From the NCBI RefSeq assembly GCF_004361815.1, contig NZ_SNWA01000002.1:2790001-2854000 (forward strand): a stretch of DNA of 64,000 bases. Direction: 5' to 3'. The stretch comes from Paraburkholderia sp. BL10I2N1 (GTDB lineage Bacteria > Pseudomonadota > Gammaproteobacteria > Burkholderiales > Burkholderiaceae). Positions within the stretch are counted from its first letter, which is position 1. Every line of letters starts with the position of its first letter. The notes under the pieces are model-generated. The model did not search any database, was not told the DNA's origin, and saw only the letters and a list, made by a program, of their open reading frames with translations. The translations under genes and the position numbers were made by a program. Below, one piece after another: positions 8,323-17,019 of this stretch.

Positions 8323-9219
8323 CTAAAGATCGAACTGATCGAGTTCGCGCTGCAATTCGCGATTGCGCGCGACGCGTTCGTCGATCGTCGGGCCAAGCCG
8401 TTCGACGATCGATGTGATCAGCAGATTGAACAGGCAAGTCAGCGGCGCGAGTGAATCCCAGAACTGGCCGACGTCGGTTTTCACCTGCAGCAGGTCGCAC
8501 GGAAAATCGCGCGCCCACGGGCAGTAGAGATCGGTTACGAGCGCGAACGGCAGGCCGCGCCGCGCGGCTGCCTCGCAGTAGTTGCGGGCAATGCGCGAGT
8601 ATGCGCGGGTATCGGTCACGACGAGATACGGCAATGCGAACTCCGAGTTCAGCGAATCGACGTACGAGCCAGACATGCCGTCGGAATAGAACACACGCGG
8701 CCGGATGTATTCGAGGTAGCTGGAAAAGGCGTTGCTGATGCCGCGCGTCGATTGAATACCGAGGATGTACACCGCGTCCGCGCTGGAGATGCGCCCGGCG
8801 ATGCGCGCGAAGGCCGGTGTGCGCGCAAGCTGGTAAACGTACTGGATGGCTTCGAGCTCGAGATCGAGTGAGCGCGTCAGCGCGCCGTTCTCGCCCGCGG
8901 CCGCGACTTCGCCGGGTTGGCTGGCGTGGCCCGACTGTGCCGATAACCGGCGGTATTCGTCGAGCCGGTCGGTGATCATCCACGGGCGTTCCTGGGCGCC
9001 GCGCAGTTCCCGCTTGAGGTCGTCGAGGTTGCGATAGCCGACGCAGCGCAGAAAACGTCCGACAGAAATCCCGCTCGTACCGGTTTGCTGCGCGATCTGG
9101 TCGGCGGTTTCGAGGCCCAGCCGTTCGATGTTCGCCAGCATGTAGCTCGCGATACGCTTCGCCGTCGGGGTGAGATCGGCAAAGCGCGATTCGACGGTCT
9201 GCGTGAAGGCGGTCGGCAT
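8323..9219 (-). CDS. RpiR/MurR-family transcriptional regulator
   Basis: A 298-residue regulator. The N-terminal 80 residues form the RpiR-type helix-turn-helix (ADQIAQQTGTSGISVGRFLR, then VGYRNLDDLKREL). The C-terminal half is a SIS-like domain (residues about 130-260) with the segment AVYILGIQSTRGISNAFSSY. It is the first gene of the minus-strand unit leading into ddpX, with 57 bases between them, so it probably controls the ddp genes. The family usually senses phosphosugars, and MurR senses MurNAc-6-phosphate, so a cell-wall-derived effector is plausible but unproven. The 9220-9369 interval upstream is AT-richer and likely holds its promoter. Confidence 0.8.
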   Translation of the reverse strand: MPTAFTQTVESRFADLTPTAKRIASYMLANIERLGLETADQIAQQTGTSGISVGRFLRCVGYRNLDDLKRELRGAQERPWMITDRLDEYRRLSAQSGHASQPGEVAAAGENGALTRSLDLELEAIQYVYQLARTPAFARIAGRISSADAVYILGIQSTRGISNAFSSYLEYIRPRVFYSDGMSGSYVDSLNSEFALPYLVVTDTRAYSRIARNYCEAAARRGLPFALVTDLYCPWARDFPCDLLQVKTDVGQFWDSLAPLTCLFNLLITSIVERLGPTIDERVARNRELQRELDQFDL

Positions 9220-9369
9220 CGTGGCGGCAGGTCTGGTTATTTATCTATCATTTGTTCTTGAGCTGACATACATCTAACAAAGCCAATATAGTCAGCGCCA
9301 ACTTAAATAATTAATTGAAGGCGTTGGTTCGATAGCTTAGAGCAGTTCGCCGTGCTCGCGCATGGGCGT

Positions 9370-9456
9370 TCAGGATTTCCTGACGGGAGATTCAGCCGAC
9401 CTGCTGCGCATTTTCCAGCCTTCCTGACTGTGTGGAATGGTCAGCCTGCCTAGGAT
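9370..9456 (+). promoter_or_regulatory. Shared-architecture promoter, copy A
   Basis: The 14-bp palindrome TCAGGATTTCCTGA (9370-9383) is followed after exactly 42 bp by GACTG (9426-9430). After exactly 20 bp more comes TAGGAT (9451-9456), a plausible -10 hexamer 35 bp before the ATG at 9492. CAGC occurs at positions 10-13 of the 42-bp spacer. The same layout occurs at 14429-14515 and 17834-17748. The palindrome is a candidate operator for the nearby LuxR-type regulator, and the poor -35 region fits an activator-dependent promoter. Confidence 0.75.
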
Positions 9457-9491
9457 TGACTATAGAGATCATCTTTTCCAGCGGGCGCACC

Positions 9492-9800
9492 ATGACCGAT
9501 CATCCAGCCGACCACGAGGAAGCAGTCGAGCAGGTGAACGACGTGTGTCTGCGTCTGTTCGATACGTGGTGCGAAAGCAGAAGCGTCATACCGCTTGGCT
9601 ACCTGATGCACTGTTGGCCGCTGCGGGATAGCGGCCCGGCTTCCGTGCGGCGTCTGGCGGACGCGTTGCGGGAACTGAGCAGGTCGCATCCCGGCGCACT
9701 GGGCGGCAGCACCTGGCCGATATTCTGCGAACTGGCGTCATGCATCGATGAAGTCCTGCTGTATCCGGGGATACGAAGGCTGCCAGTGGTGCGCGACTAA
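9492..9800 (+). CDS. Conserved hypothetical protein, paralog 1 of the island
   Basis: A soluble 102-residue protein of unknown function. It is the same length as, and clearly homologous to, the protein at 17403-17711. Shared stretches include AVE-N-C-RLFD-WCE-RS near residues 11-31, then PL and WPL, RRL, and CEL-C near residue 80. Four cysteines are visible, at least two of them shared with the paralog. There is no signal peptide or membrane segment. The start at 9492 is set by the promoter spacing and by the match to the paralog's length. It sits between the shared promoter and the kinase genes. The 9801-10000 interval downstream holds nothing recognisable. Confidence 0.7.
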   Translation: MTDHPADHEEAVEQVNDVCLRLFDTWCESRSVIPLGYLMHCWPLRDSGPASVRRLADALRELSRSHPGALGGSTWPIFCELASCIDEVLLYPGIRRLPVVRD

Positions 9801-10000
9801 AAATTCCTCATATCCAGGCGGTCCGTCAGGTCCAGCGCGGGCACTGTCGATCATGGGGAATCGGAACGACGCTGACCGTCCGGCGAGGGGAATCGCCGAC
9901 CGGCCACCCTTGCGCTGCACCGGGCAGGGCGTGCGTAGACCCCGCTTCGGCAACGAGTGCAGAATAGACGAAACAAGAACCGGAGCACTCGCGGGGACGT

Positions 10001-12163
10001 ATGGCAGACGACATGCGCAAAACGTGGTGGGGTTCAGTCAGCCGCTTTCGGAGTAGCGTCGTATTGCGCCTGCTTGTGACGGTGCTGCTGTTCAGCTGCG
10101 CGGTGACGCTGCTGTTGACCGCAGTGCAGCTTTACGGCGACTTCCAACGCGGCGTGGCACAGATCGAATATCGCCTTGCGGATATCGATCGCAGCAGTCG
10201 CGACAGTCTCGCCGAAGCGCTCTGGCGGCTCGATACCGCACAACTTCAACTGGAACTCAACGGCATCCTGCGTCTGGACGACATACATGCCGTGGAAATC
10301 CGCGAGACCGGGAAAGCGGGCACATCCAGCTATGTGAGTGCTGGCGGGCGCTCTGCAGGTCCGGTCATCGCCCGTGAGTTTCCGATCGTGTACCACCTGC
10401 AGGGCAAGGACCGGAAGATCGGCACACTCTACGTCGAAGCGACGCTCGTCGATCTCTACCACGATCTGCTGCGAACCGCCGTGGTGATTCTGGCGACTCA
10501 GGGCGCCAACACCTTTCTCGTCTCGCTGTTCACCATCTACATCCTGTCGCGCCTCGTGATGCGCCATGTGGCCGCCATCGCACGAACCGTGGAGCGCTAT
10601 GATTTCCGTGAGGCGCCTCTGCCTTTCGTTCTTCAGCGTCGCGAGCCGCGTGAGCCGGATGAACTCGATCGCGTCGTGGCGGCGTTCAATGCGATGGGGG
10701 CGCGATTGCATCGTGCCTATCTCGACGAGCGGGACGCCGCGGCCGAACGCGAAGCGCGCGATCTGGCGGAAGCGGCCAACCGCGCCAAAGGCGAATTCCT
10801 CGCCAACATGAGTCATGAACTGCGCACGCCGTTGAACGGCATTCTTGGCTATGCGCAGATCCTCGGACGCGACGCCGAGCTGAACCAACTTCAGCGTGAA
10901 AGGATCGCGATCATGCGTCGCAGTGGCGAACATCTGCTGACCTTGATCGAAGACACGCTCGATTTTGCGAGGATCGAAGCAGGCAAGTTGCGTGTCGTGG
11001 TCTGCGATGTGCCGCTAGCGGGGCTCGTCGACGTCATTCGCGAGATCATCGGTGTGAAAGCTGAGCAGAAGCGCCTCGAATTCAATTGCGAAATCACGCC
11101 GGACGCTTCCTCCGGCGTGCGTGCCGACGAGCGGCGCTTGCGGCAGGTGTTGCTCAACCTGCTGGCAAACGCGGTGAAGTTTACCGATAGCGGCTGCGTC
11201 AGCCTGCATATCTCGAAGTCCGTGTCGAACCAGGTCCGTTTCGAAGTACGCGATACGGGCATCGGCGTCGCTCCGGGCCAGCTGGAGACGATCTTCGAAC
11301 CATTCGAGCAGTTGGGCCCGCGCGAACGACGCGCCGGAGGCGCCGGCCTCGGGCTCGCGATCAGCCGGGAATTCGTGCGCGCGATGGGAGGAGAGATCGA
11401 CGTCGAGAGTCATCTCGGGCAGGGCAGCGCATTCTGGTTCGAACTCGCGCCGGCGAGCGTTTTGCCGACCTCGTTCGCGAGTGCCGGCGCGCCGCCGGCG
11501 CACATGGCGACGGGCTACGAGGGTCCACGCAGGAAGGTGTTGATCGTTGACGACATCGCGGTCAACCGCGCGGTCGCCGTGGACTTGCTGAGCCGTCTCG
11601 GCTTCGACACCGTCGAGGCTGAAAACGGGCGCGAGGGGCTCGAAAAGGCACAGCACGAAACGCCGGACCTGATTCTCACCGACATCGTGATGCCCGAAAT
11701 GGACGGCCTTCAGTTGACGCGTAACCTGCGTCAAGTGCAGGGCTTCGAGCACATTCCAATCGTTGCGATGTCCGCCAGCCCGTCGGGATCCGACAAGGCG
11801 ATAAGCATAGCCGCTGGCATGAATGCCTTCCATTCGAAGCCGGTCGACCTTGAAGCATTGCTGACGCAGATTGCCGCACTGCTTGATCTGCAGTGGACCT
11901 ATGCGGCGCAGGCGCCTTCGGGGCGCACTGACGTGCCTGCCGTGTCCGCGCCGGCTGTGCCTCGGCAGCAGATGGAGGAACTTCATCGCCTCGCCCGCTT
12001 GGGCGACATGTCTGAAATCGTCTTGTGGGCCGAGCGCGTGGCAGCGATCGATTCGCGCTATCTGCCACTCACGGCACAGCTTTGCGCGCTCGCGCGGGGC
12101 TACCAGTCGCGGGCGATCCTCCAGCTGGTGGAACGGCATATGAGCTGCGAGCCTGAATCATGA
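10001..12163 (+). CDS. Membrane hybrid sensor histidine kinase
   Basis: A 720-residue inner-membrane kinase. Two membrane segments (about 20-42 and 150-180) enclose a periplasmic sensor region containing SLAEALWRLDTAQLQLEL. A HAMP-like linker follows, then HisKA with the phospho-acceptor His272 (NMSHELRTPLNGIL). The HATPase domain has the N, G1 and G2 motifs (LLNLLANAVKF, DTGIGV, GAGLGLAI). The C-terminal receiver has a predicted phospho-Asp561 (LTDIVMPEMDG). There is no separate Hpt domain, though the last 80 residues are helical. Its stop overlaps the next gene's ATG (ATGA). It probably starts the phosphorelay of this island. Confidence 0.85.
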   Translation: MADDMRKTWWGSVSRFRSSVVLRLLVTVLLFSCAVTLLLTAVQLYGDFQRGVAQIEYRLADIDRSSRDSLAEALWRLDTAQLQLELNGILRLDDIHAVEIRETGKAGTSSYVSAGGRSAGPVIAREFPIVYHLQGKDRKIGTLYVEATLVDLYHDLLRTAVVILATQGANTFLVSLFTIYILSRLVMRHVAAIARTVERYDFREAPLPFVLQRREPREPDELDRVVAAFNAMGARLHRAYLDERDAAAEREARDLAEAANRAKGEFLANMSHELRTPLNGILGYAQILGRDAELNQLQRERIAIMRRSGEHLLTLIEDTLDFARIEAGKLRVVVCDVPLAGLVDVIREIIGVKAEQKRLEFNCEITPDASSGVRADERRLRQVLLNLLANAVKFTDSGCVSLHISKSVSNQVRFEVRDTGIGVAPGQLETIFEPFEQLGPRERRAGGAGLGLAISREFVRAMGGEIDVESHLGQGSAFWFELAPASVLPTSFASAGAPPAHMATGYEGPRRKVLIVDDIAVNRAVAVDLLSRLGFDTVEAENGREGLEKAQHETPDLILTDIVMPEMDGLQLTRNLRQVQGFEHIPIVAMSASPSGSDKAISIAAGMNAFHSKPVDLEALLTQIAALLDLQWTYAAQAPSGRTDVPAVSAPAVPRQQMEELHRLARLGDMSEIVLWAERVAAIDSRYLPLTAQLCALARGYQSRAILQLVERHMSCEPES

Positions 12164-13812
12164 GCGATCTGATCCCGGATTCCGGTGAACGCCCGACCAT
12201 CCTCATCGCAGATGACACGCCGGCAAATTTCGGCGTGGTCGTCGATAGCCTGATGGACCGGGGTTTTCGGGTACTCGTTGCGCTCGACGGCGAGGAGGCG
12301 CTCGAGCGTGCGCTGTTCTCGAGGCCCGACCTGATCCTGCTCGACGTGAAGATGCCCGGTATCGACGGTTTCGAGACCTGCAGGCGGCTCAAGGCGGATG
12401 AGCGCACGCGCGATATCGCGGTAATCTTTATGACGTCGCTGACGGACAGCGAAGACATGATCGAGGGTTTTTCGGCAGGCGGCGTCGATTACGTGACCAA
12501 GCCGGTGCAGGTCAACGAAATGATGGCGCGCATCGAGACCCATCTGGCGATGCGCGCGATGCACAGTCAACTGGTCGCGCAGAACCGCCAGCTTCTGAAC
12601 GAAGTCGCGATACGCCAGCAGGCCGAAGCGGCGTTGTCGCGAGCGCGCGACGAACTCGAACAGCGGGTCGAGCAGCGCACGCAACAGCTTGCGCAGGCGA
12701 ATGCAAGCCTTTCCGCCCAGATTGAAGAGCGCCGCCGGGCCGAAGCGAAACTGCAGTCGAGCGAAGCACGCTTTCGCACCATCGTCGAGACGAGCCCCAT
12801 CCCGCTTTGCATCACTTCGATGCCAGAGGGAGTCATCCTGTATTCGAACGAACCGCTGCGCGAACTGTTAGGGATCGCAGCGCGCGCGGGCACACTGACC
12901 AACATCGTCGACTTCTATGTCGATCCTGCGGACCGCGATAGGCTGGTGTCCCACCTGTGCAGGGAGGGGAGCTTCAGCAACTCGGAAGTCCACCTGCGGC
13001 GCGCGGACGGCACGACGTTCTGGGTCATGGCGACTGCGCGCGTAGCCACGTACGGCGACGCGCCGGCGATCTACGTCGGCCTGAACGACATCTCGGCGAG
13101 GATGCGCATCGAGCAGGAGCTGTTCGAGTCGCGCGAGCAGTTGCGCGAACTGTCCGCCTACATGGAGGCCATCCGCGAAGGAGAGCGCAAGCGCATCGCG
13201 ATGGAAATTCACGACGAACTGGGCCAGTTGCTGACGGCCTTGAAGATGGACGTTTCGTTGCTGAAGATGCGTCTTGGCGGCGACCCCGAGGCGAAACGGA
13301 AGACCGACGACATGCGCGAACTTGTCGAGAAAACGATCTGGATGGTGCGCAATGTCGCGAACCATCTGCGGCCGGCCGCCCTGAACTTCGGGATCGTTTC
13401 GGCGCTGGAGTGGCTGGTCGAGGACTTCGGACGGCGCAACCGCATTCCCTGCCAGTTGCGCATCAACGGGGGCGAGCCGACGCTGCCGGATTCTCACGCC
13501 ACGGCCGTGTTTCGTATCGTCCAGGCCTCGCTGACCAACGTCAGCCGCCATGCGGGGGCGACGCGCGCCGACGTCACGCTGACCAGCACTGCGGCGGCGC
13601 TCGAACTCCATGTCAGCGATGATGGCTGCGGTTTCGATCCGGCGACGGCGGGCAGAAGCAGTGCCTACGGCCTGCTCGGCATGCAGGAGCGCGCCCGCCT
13701 GATCGGAGGGACGATGTCGATCAACAGTGCGCCCGGCACGGGCACAGCCATTTCCATTCGCATTCCGCTCGAGGGCGGGGGGGAAAATGATCCATATCCT
13801 GATAGCCGATGA
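12160..13812 (+). CDS. Receiver-PAS-HisKA_3 sensor kinase
   Basis: A 550-residue cytoplasmic protein. An N-terminal receiver (phospho-Asp62 in LLDVKMPGIDG) is followed by a coiled-coil (about 150-195), a PAS domain (about 200-320) and a NarX/DegS-type HisKA_3 dimerisation domain with His351 (RKRIAMEIHDELGQLL). A HATPase_c domain ends the protein (DDGCGFD, then YGLLGMQERARLIGG). HisKA_3 kinases normally phosphorylate LuxR-type regulators, and one is encoded next, overlapping by 26 bp. The front receiver could accept phosphate or a signal from the upstream hybrid kinase. No membrane segment is seen. Confidence 0.85.
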   Translation: MSDLIPDSGERPTILIADDTPANFGVVVDSLMDRGFRVLVALDGEEALERALFSRPDLILLDVKMPGIDGFETCRRLKADERTRDIAVIFMTSLTDSEDMIEGFSAGGVDYVTKPVQVNEMMARIETHLAMRAMHSQLVAQNRQLLNEVAIRQQAEAALSRARDELEQRVEQRTQQLAQANASLSAQIEERRRAEAKLQSSEARFRTIVETSPIPLCITSMPEGVILYSNEPLRELLGIAARAGTLTNIVDFYVDPADRDRLVSHLCREGSFSNSEVHLRRADGTTFWVMATARVATYGDAPAIYVGLNDISARMRIEQELFESREQLRELSAYMEAIREGERKRIAMEIHDELGQLLTALKMDVSLLKMRLGGDPEAKRKTDDMRELVEKTIWMVRNVANHLRPAALNFGIVSALEWLVEDFGRRNRIPCQLRINGGEPTLPDSHATAVFRIVQASLTNVSRHAGATRADVTLTSTAAALELHVSDDGCGFDPATAGRSSAYGLLGMQERARLIGGTMSINSAPGTGTAISIRIPLEGGGENDPYPDSR

Positions 13813-14419
13813 CCACGCGATCGTGCGCGGCGGGCTGAAGCAGATCATCGCCACGACAACCGACATCGTCGTCGCTGCCGAGGCGTCGCAGGGCTCGGAA
13901 GTGCTCGACAGGCTGCGCGCGGGCCAGTTCGATCTGATGCTGCTGGACATGACGATGCCCGGCATCAGCGGGGTCGATCTGATCCGGCGCGTGCGTGCCG
14001 AGCAACCCGGTTTGCCGGTACTGGTGCTGAGCATTCACAACGAGGCACAGGTCGTATCCCGTGCACTGCGGGCTGGCGCGACAGGCTATGTGACGAAGGA
14101 CAGCGATCCGGACGTGCTGCTCGCGGCGATCCGCAAGCTGGCCGCCGGAGGACGGTTTATCGACCCGAAGCTGGTCGATGCGATGGTCTTCGAGACCCAT
14201 TCCGGCGACGCGCCGCCGCATGAGATTCTGTCCGACCGCGAATTCCAGGTGTTGCGGATGCTTGCGGCCGGCCAGAGCATCAACGACATTGCCGAATCGT
14301 GCTCGCTCAGCGCCAAAACCATCAGTACCCACAAGATGCGCCTCATGCAGAAGCTCGGCCTCAACAACAACGCGGAACTGATCCGCTATGCGATCAGACA
14401 CGGTCTGGTCGCGGAATGA
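13787..14419 (+). CDS. LuxR/NarL-type response regulator
   Basis: A 210-residue two-domain regulator. The receiver has the acidic pair in IADDHAIVRGG and phospho-Asp54 (LLDMTMPGISG). The C-terminal LuxR helix-turn-helix starts at LSDREFQVLRMLAAGQSI and includes SAKTISTHKMRLMQKLGL. The start at 13787 gives the canonical MIHILIADDH N-terminus and overlaps the kinase by 26 bp. It is the expected partner of the HisKA_3 kinase. It is the best candidate to bind the palindrome shared by the three promoters at 9370, 14429 and 17834, one of which begins 10 bp after its own stop. Confidence 0.88.
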   Translation: MIHILIADDHAIVRGGLKQIIATTTDIVVAAEASQGSEVLDRLRAGQFDLMLLDMTMPGISGVDLIRRVRAEQPGLPVLVLSIHNEAQVVSRALRAGATGYVTKDSDPDVLLAAIRKLAAGGRFIDPKLVDAMVFETHSGDAPPHEILSDREFQVLRMLAAGQSINDIAESCSLSAKTISTHKMRLMQKLGLNNNAELIRYAIRHGLVAE

Positions 14420-14428
14420 GGTGGGCTT

Positions 14429-14515
14429 TAAGGAAATCCTGAAGCTTTAACCAGCGTTTCCCGAAGCCACAATCCGCCGCTGCCGACTGATAAATCGCCG
14501 GCGTTGCCGCACGAT
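14429..14515 (+). promoter_or_regulatory. Shared-architecture promoter, copy B
   Basis: TAAGGAAATCCTGA (14429-14442), then 42 bp, GACTG (14485-14489), 20 bp, and CACGAT (14510-14515) in the -10 position, 38 bp before the ATG at 14554. CAGC is again at positions 10-13 of the 42-bp spacer. The core AGGAAATCCT is a perfect palindrome. The -10 match is weaker than in copies A and C. Confidence 0.65.
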
Positions 14516-14553
14516 CCTCCTATGGGCACCAGAGGCCGCGAGGAGGGGATGAC

Positions 14554-14799
14554 ATGGTTGCGACAGGCTCATTGCGTGGGCTGCGCGAAAAACTGCTGGC
14601 CACCGCGGGCGCGCAGCCGGTTCGCGTGCTGTCGCTGCACCGTTCGCAGGACGGTCTGACACGCCGGGTGTGCGTCGAGGTCAGGCGGCCCGCCGGGCCG
14701 CTCGTGCTGTTTTTCTTCCGGCACGGCGACGGCACCTGGCATATGTTCCCGCCCGCGGACACCCTGTGCAGGATGAGCTTCGAGCCGCTCGTTGCCTGA
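14554..14799 (+). CDS. Small hypothetical protein under the shared promoter
   Basis: An 81-residue basic protein, unrecognised. It starts with an amphipathic segment (LRGLREKLLATAGAQPVRVL) and continues as a probable small beta-rich domain (VCVEVRRPAGPLVLFFFRHG). A strong AGGAGGGG ribosome binding site precedes the ATG. It is the first gene after promoter copy B and is followed 29 bp later by another small gene, so the two are probably co-transcribed as outputs of the local regulator. There is no signal peptide. Confidence 0.6.
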   Translation: MVATGSLRGLREKLLATAGAQPVRVLSLHRSQDGLTRRVCVEVRRPAGPLVLFFFRHGDGTWHMFPPADTLCRMSFEPLVA

Positions 14800-14828
14800 C
14801 GTGGCGATTCCGGCAAAGGGAGGCATGC

Positions 14829-15038
14829 ATGGTTAGAGAACAGTCTGGGGAACTGTCGATGCACGAGACAGAATTGCGCGCGTGGATGAGCGCATGGTAC
14901 GACCACGCATTCGCCGTCGGCTTCATCCGGCCACCATTCGTCCTGGATCACCCGACCGCAGTGAGGCTCGAGGGCTATTTCAATGCGGGGCTGACGCCGG
15001 AGGAGGGAGCCAACGCGATGTTTGGTGTCGTGCATTGA
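14829..15038 (+). CDS. Small hypothetical protein
   Basis: A 69-residue protein, unrecognised. The start at 14829 has GGGAGG six bases upstream. An internal ATG at 14859 is the alternative. Near the end it has the segment LEGYFNAGLTPEEGANAMFG, which looks like a small helical domain. It follows the preceding small gene closely and is probably in the same unit. The interval to 15184 shows nothing further. Confidence 0.55.
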   Translation: MVREQSGELSMHETELRAWMSAWYDHAFAVGFIRPPFVLDHPTAVRLEGYFNAGLTPEEGANAMFGVVH

Positions 15039-15184
15039 CGTGTCCGTGGCGAGCCGGGACAGCGGGATTGTACGGTTTGCCAGCAGGCCTGCGCCGTGGC
15101 ACGATGAGACTCATGAGGCGGGAATCTGAAGGGACGTGCGCCGATTCCGGCGCGTCGCTCCTGTGTCGACACCCCCAACCATCC

Positions 15185-16057
15185 ATGCATCGCAGGCGTT
15201 TTGTACTGGCTGCGCTGAGTGCGGCAGGCGTGGCGCTTGGCGTGCCTGCCGCGCCGGCAATCCGCTTCGATATCGTCTATCCGCGCATCCGCCCCGGGGG
15301 CGACGTGCATGCCGCGTTTGCGCTGGCGGTCCTCGATCTGGCGATGAAAACGGCTAACGCCAGCTATACCGCACGGCAGACCGAAATCGTCATGGAGCGC
15401 GGCCGCGCGCTGGCCGAACTGGCGAATGGCGGCGATACGATCAATCTGCACTGGACGAGCATGGAGGCGCGAGCCGAGCGCGGCTTGAACGTGGTCCGGA
15501 TTCCGATTCATCGCGGGCTGATCGGTTACCGGGTGTTTGTCATAAGAAAGGATCGTCAGCCGGACTTCGACCGGATCGAGCACCTTTCCGATCTGAAGAC
15601 CCTTACGGGGGGGCAGGGGCTCGGATGGATCGATACCGAAATCCTGAAGGCTGCAGGGCTGAATGTGCAGACCTCGACCTACGAAACGATGTTCGAGATG
15701 ACCCAGAGCGGCCGGGTCGACTATTTTCCGCGAGGCGTCGTGGAAGCGTTTGCCGAACTGGAAGGACGTCGGCACCGTGAGCCCGATCTCGTCGTCGAGA
15801 ACCGGTTGCTGCTGAAGTATCGATCCGATTTCATTTTCTATGTCGCCACGGGGCACGAAGCGATGGCGGAGACGATCGGAAAGGGGCTCGTTGCCGCGTA
15901 TAGCGATGGTTCTTTCATAAGACTCTTCAACTCACATCCCTACATCCAGGATGCGCTGACGCGCACGAAGCTTGCGAACCGGAAGACCTTTCATCTCGAC
16001 AACCCCTTCCTCTCCGAAGCAGACCGCAGGATTCCGGACGAGTACTGGGTGAGTTGA
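15185..16057 (+). CDS. Exported periplasmic binding-like protein
   Basis: A 290-residue protein with a signal peptide carrying an arginine cluster (MHRRRFVLAALSAAG, possibly Tat-like). The mature part resembles family 3 extracellular solute-binding folds: IRFDIVYPRI at the start, a hinge-like region GLIGYRVFVIRKD, and DLKTLTGGQGLGWID with TYETMFEMTQSGRVDYFPRG. The start at 15185 is set by the signal peptide. No permease or ATPase is adjacent, so it may feed a signal to the membrane kinase at 10001 rather than serve transport. That role is inference. Confidence 0.65.
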   Translation: MHRRRFVLAALSAAGVALGVPAAPAIRFDIVYPRIRPGGDVHAAFALAVLDLAMKTANASYTARQTEIVMERGRALAELANGGDTINLHWTSMEARAERGLNVVRIPIHRGLIGYRVFVIRKDRQPDFDRIEHLSDLKTLTGGQGLGWIDTEILKAAGLNVQTSTYETMFEMTQSGRVDYFPRGVVEAFAELEGRRHREPDLVVENRLLLKYRSDFIFYVATGHEAMAETIGKGLVAAYSDGSFIRLFNSHPYIQDALTRTKLANRKTFHLDNPFLSEADRRIPDEYWVS

Positions 16058-16148
16058 CGGCGCCTAGGACCGCTTACCCGTCGCGGCTTTCGGGATCGGT
16101 TCGGGGCGGCGTCCGCGATGGGCAAGGCGCGCTTGCGCAATGCGCCGC

Positions 16149-16991
16149 TTAGCCGGAGCGGACGTTTCGTTGCCACACGTCGATGATTGCCTCGTCGAGG
16201 TCATCCCTGTCGAGACCGGTCTCGTCGTCGATCCATTGCCGCGCCCATTCGAGGGCGAATTGCTGCGCAGCTTCCCGGCTCTTGAAGCGCGGACCGACAA
16301 GACCGGAACGCGCGACGCGCTGTGCGTCCTTAGCGATCTCGGCCCAGCCGCGGAACCGGGCATCCGCCACCGGGTCGGCGGCGATATAGATGACGTAGCC
16401 GCGCGGATCGAGTATGCGTTTGCCGTGCGACGCGAGGCCCATCCATGGTGAGGCAGGCGGCTGGGCGAACCGGACGGTGTTCCCGGGCGGGTGGGATTCG
16501 ACACGAACGAGCCCGGCACTCGATGGACCCGCGAGCTGCCTCGTCATTTCAGTGAACGAATCCGCGGTGTGGGCACGCACGGGCGTGCTGCCCGGTGCCT
16601 GCCACGTAGCAGGGTTTTTCCAGAATACCTGGCGAAGCCCCTCTTCACGGAGCTGGCGGCCGATCCGTCGCGGTGGGGTGCTGGCGCCTTCGAGGAACGT
16701 ATCCGCGCCATGGTAGAAGGTGCGTCCCGCATCCGCGAGAACCTTGAGCATCTGGGCCAATGCGCCAGTCGAGCGCCACCCCTCGAACCGGCACCGGCAG
16801 GTCGGCGCCGATGGATAGGTCCCCGGCAACCTCGACCAGGGTTCGCCCGTCGTCAGGACCCACAGCACTGCGTTCGCCACCAGGCGAACCTGCGTGCGTG
16901 GCCGGCCGCGCTGGCCGTGCGCGACGGTTGCATCCGACAGAAGAGGTGCAAGCAGGGCCCATTCTTCGTCGCTGATCTCGTTGAAGTGCAT
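16149..16991 (-). CDS. DUF4096 (IS5-like N-terminus) protein without a DDE domain
   Basis: A 280-residue protein. Residues 1-90 match the N-terminal domain of IS4/IS5-family transposases (ISDEEWALLAPLL, then RGRPRTQVRLVANAVLWVL and GEPWSRLPG). The rest shows no DDE transposase core. Instead it has a conserved-looking C-terminal domain (YVIYIAADPVADARFRGWAE, then KSREAAQQFALEWARQWID). GAGGGGG precedes the ATG at 16991. No terminal inverted repeats were seen around it. It may be a domesticated transposase-derived DNA-binding protein. A decayed element is the alternative, though the frame is intact. Confidence 0.65.
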   Translation of the reverse strand: MHFNEISDEEWALLAPLLSDATVAHGQRGRPRTQVRLVANAVLWVLTTGEPWSRLPGTYPSAPTCRCRFEGWRSTGALAQMLKVLADAGRTFYHGADTFLEGASTPPRRIGRQLREEGLRQVFWKNPATWQAPGSTPVRAHTADSFTEMTRQLAGPSSAGLVRVESHPPGNTVRFAQPPASPWMGLASHGKRILDPRGYVIYIAADPVADARFRGWAEIAKDAQRVARSGLVGPRFKSREAAQQFALEWARQWIDDETGLDRDDLDEAIIDVWQRNVRSG

Positions 16992-17019
16992 GCCGTTTCC
17001 CCCTCACCAGACGATTCGC

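Noticed and set aside
6026..8983. A very long open frame running from ddpA far upstream on the minus strand
   Set aside because: The signal peptide and ribosome binding site at 7633 mark the real start. The upstream part overlaps ddpX and the RpiR-type gene and has arginine-rich nonsense composition.
16058..17019. A complete insertion sequence around the DUF4096 gene
   Set aside because: No terminal inverted repeats or target duplication were seen and the protein lacks a DDE catalytic domain.
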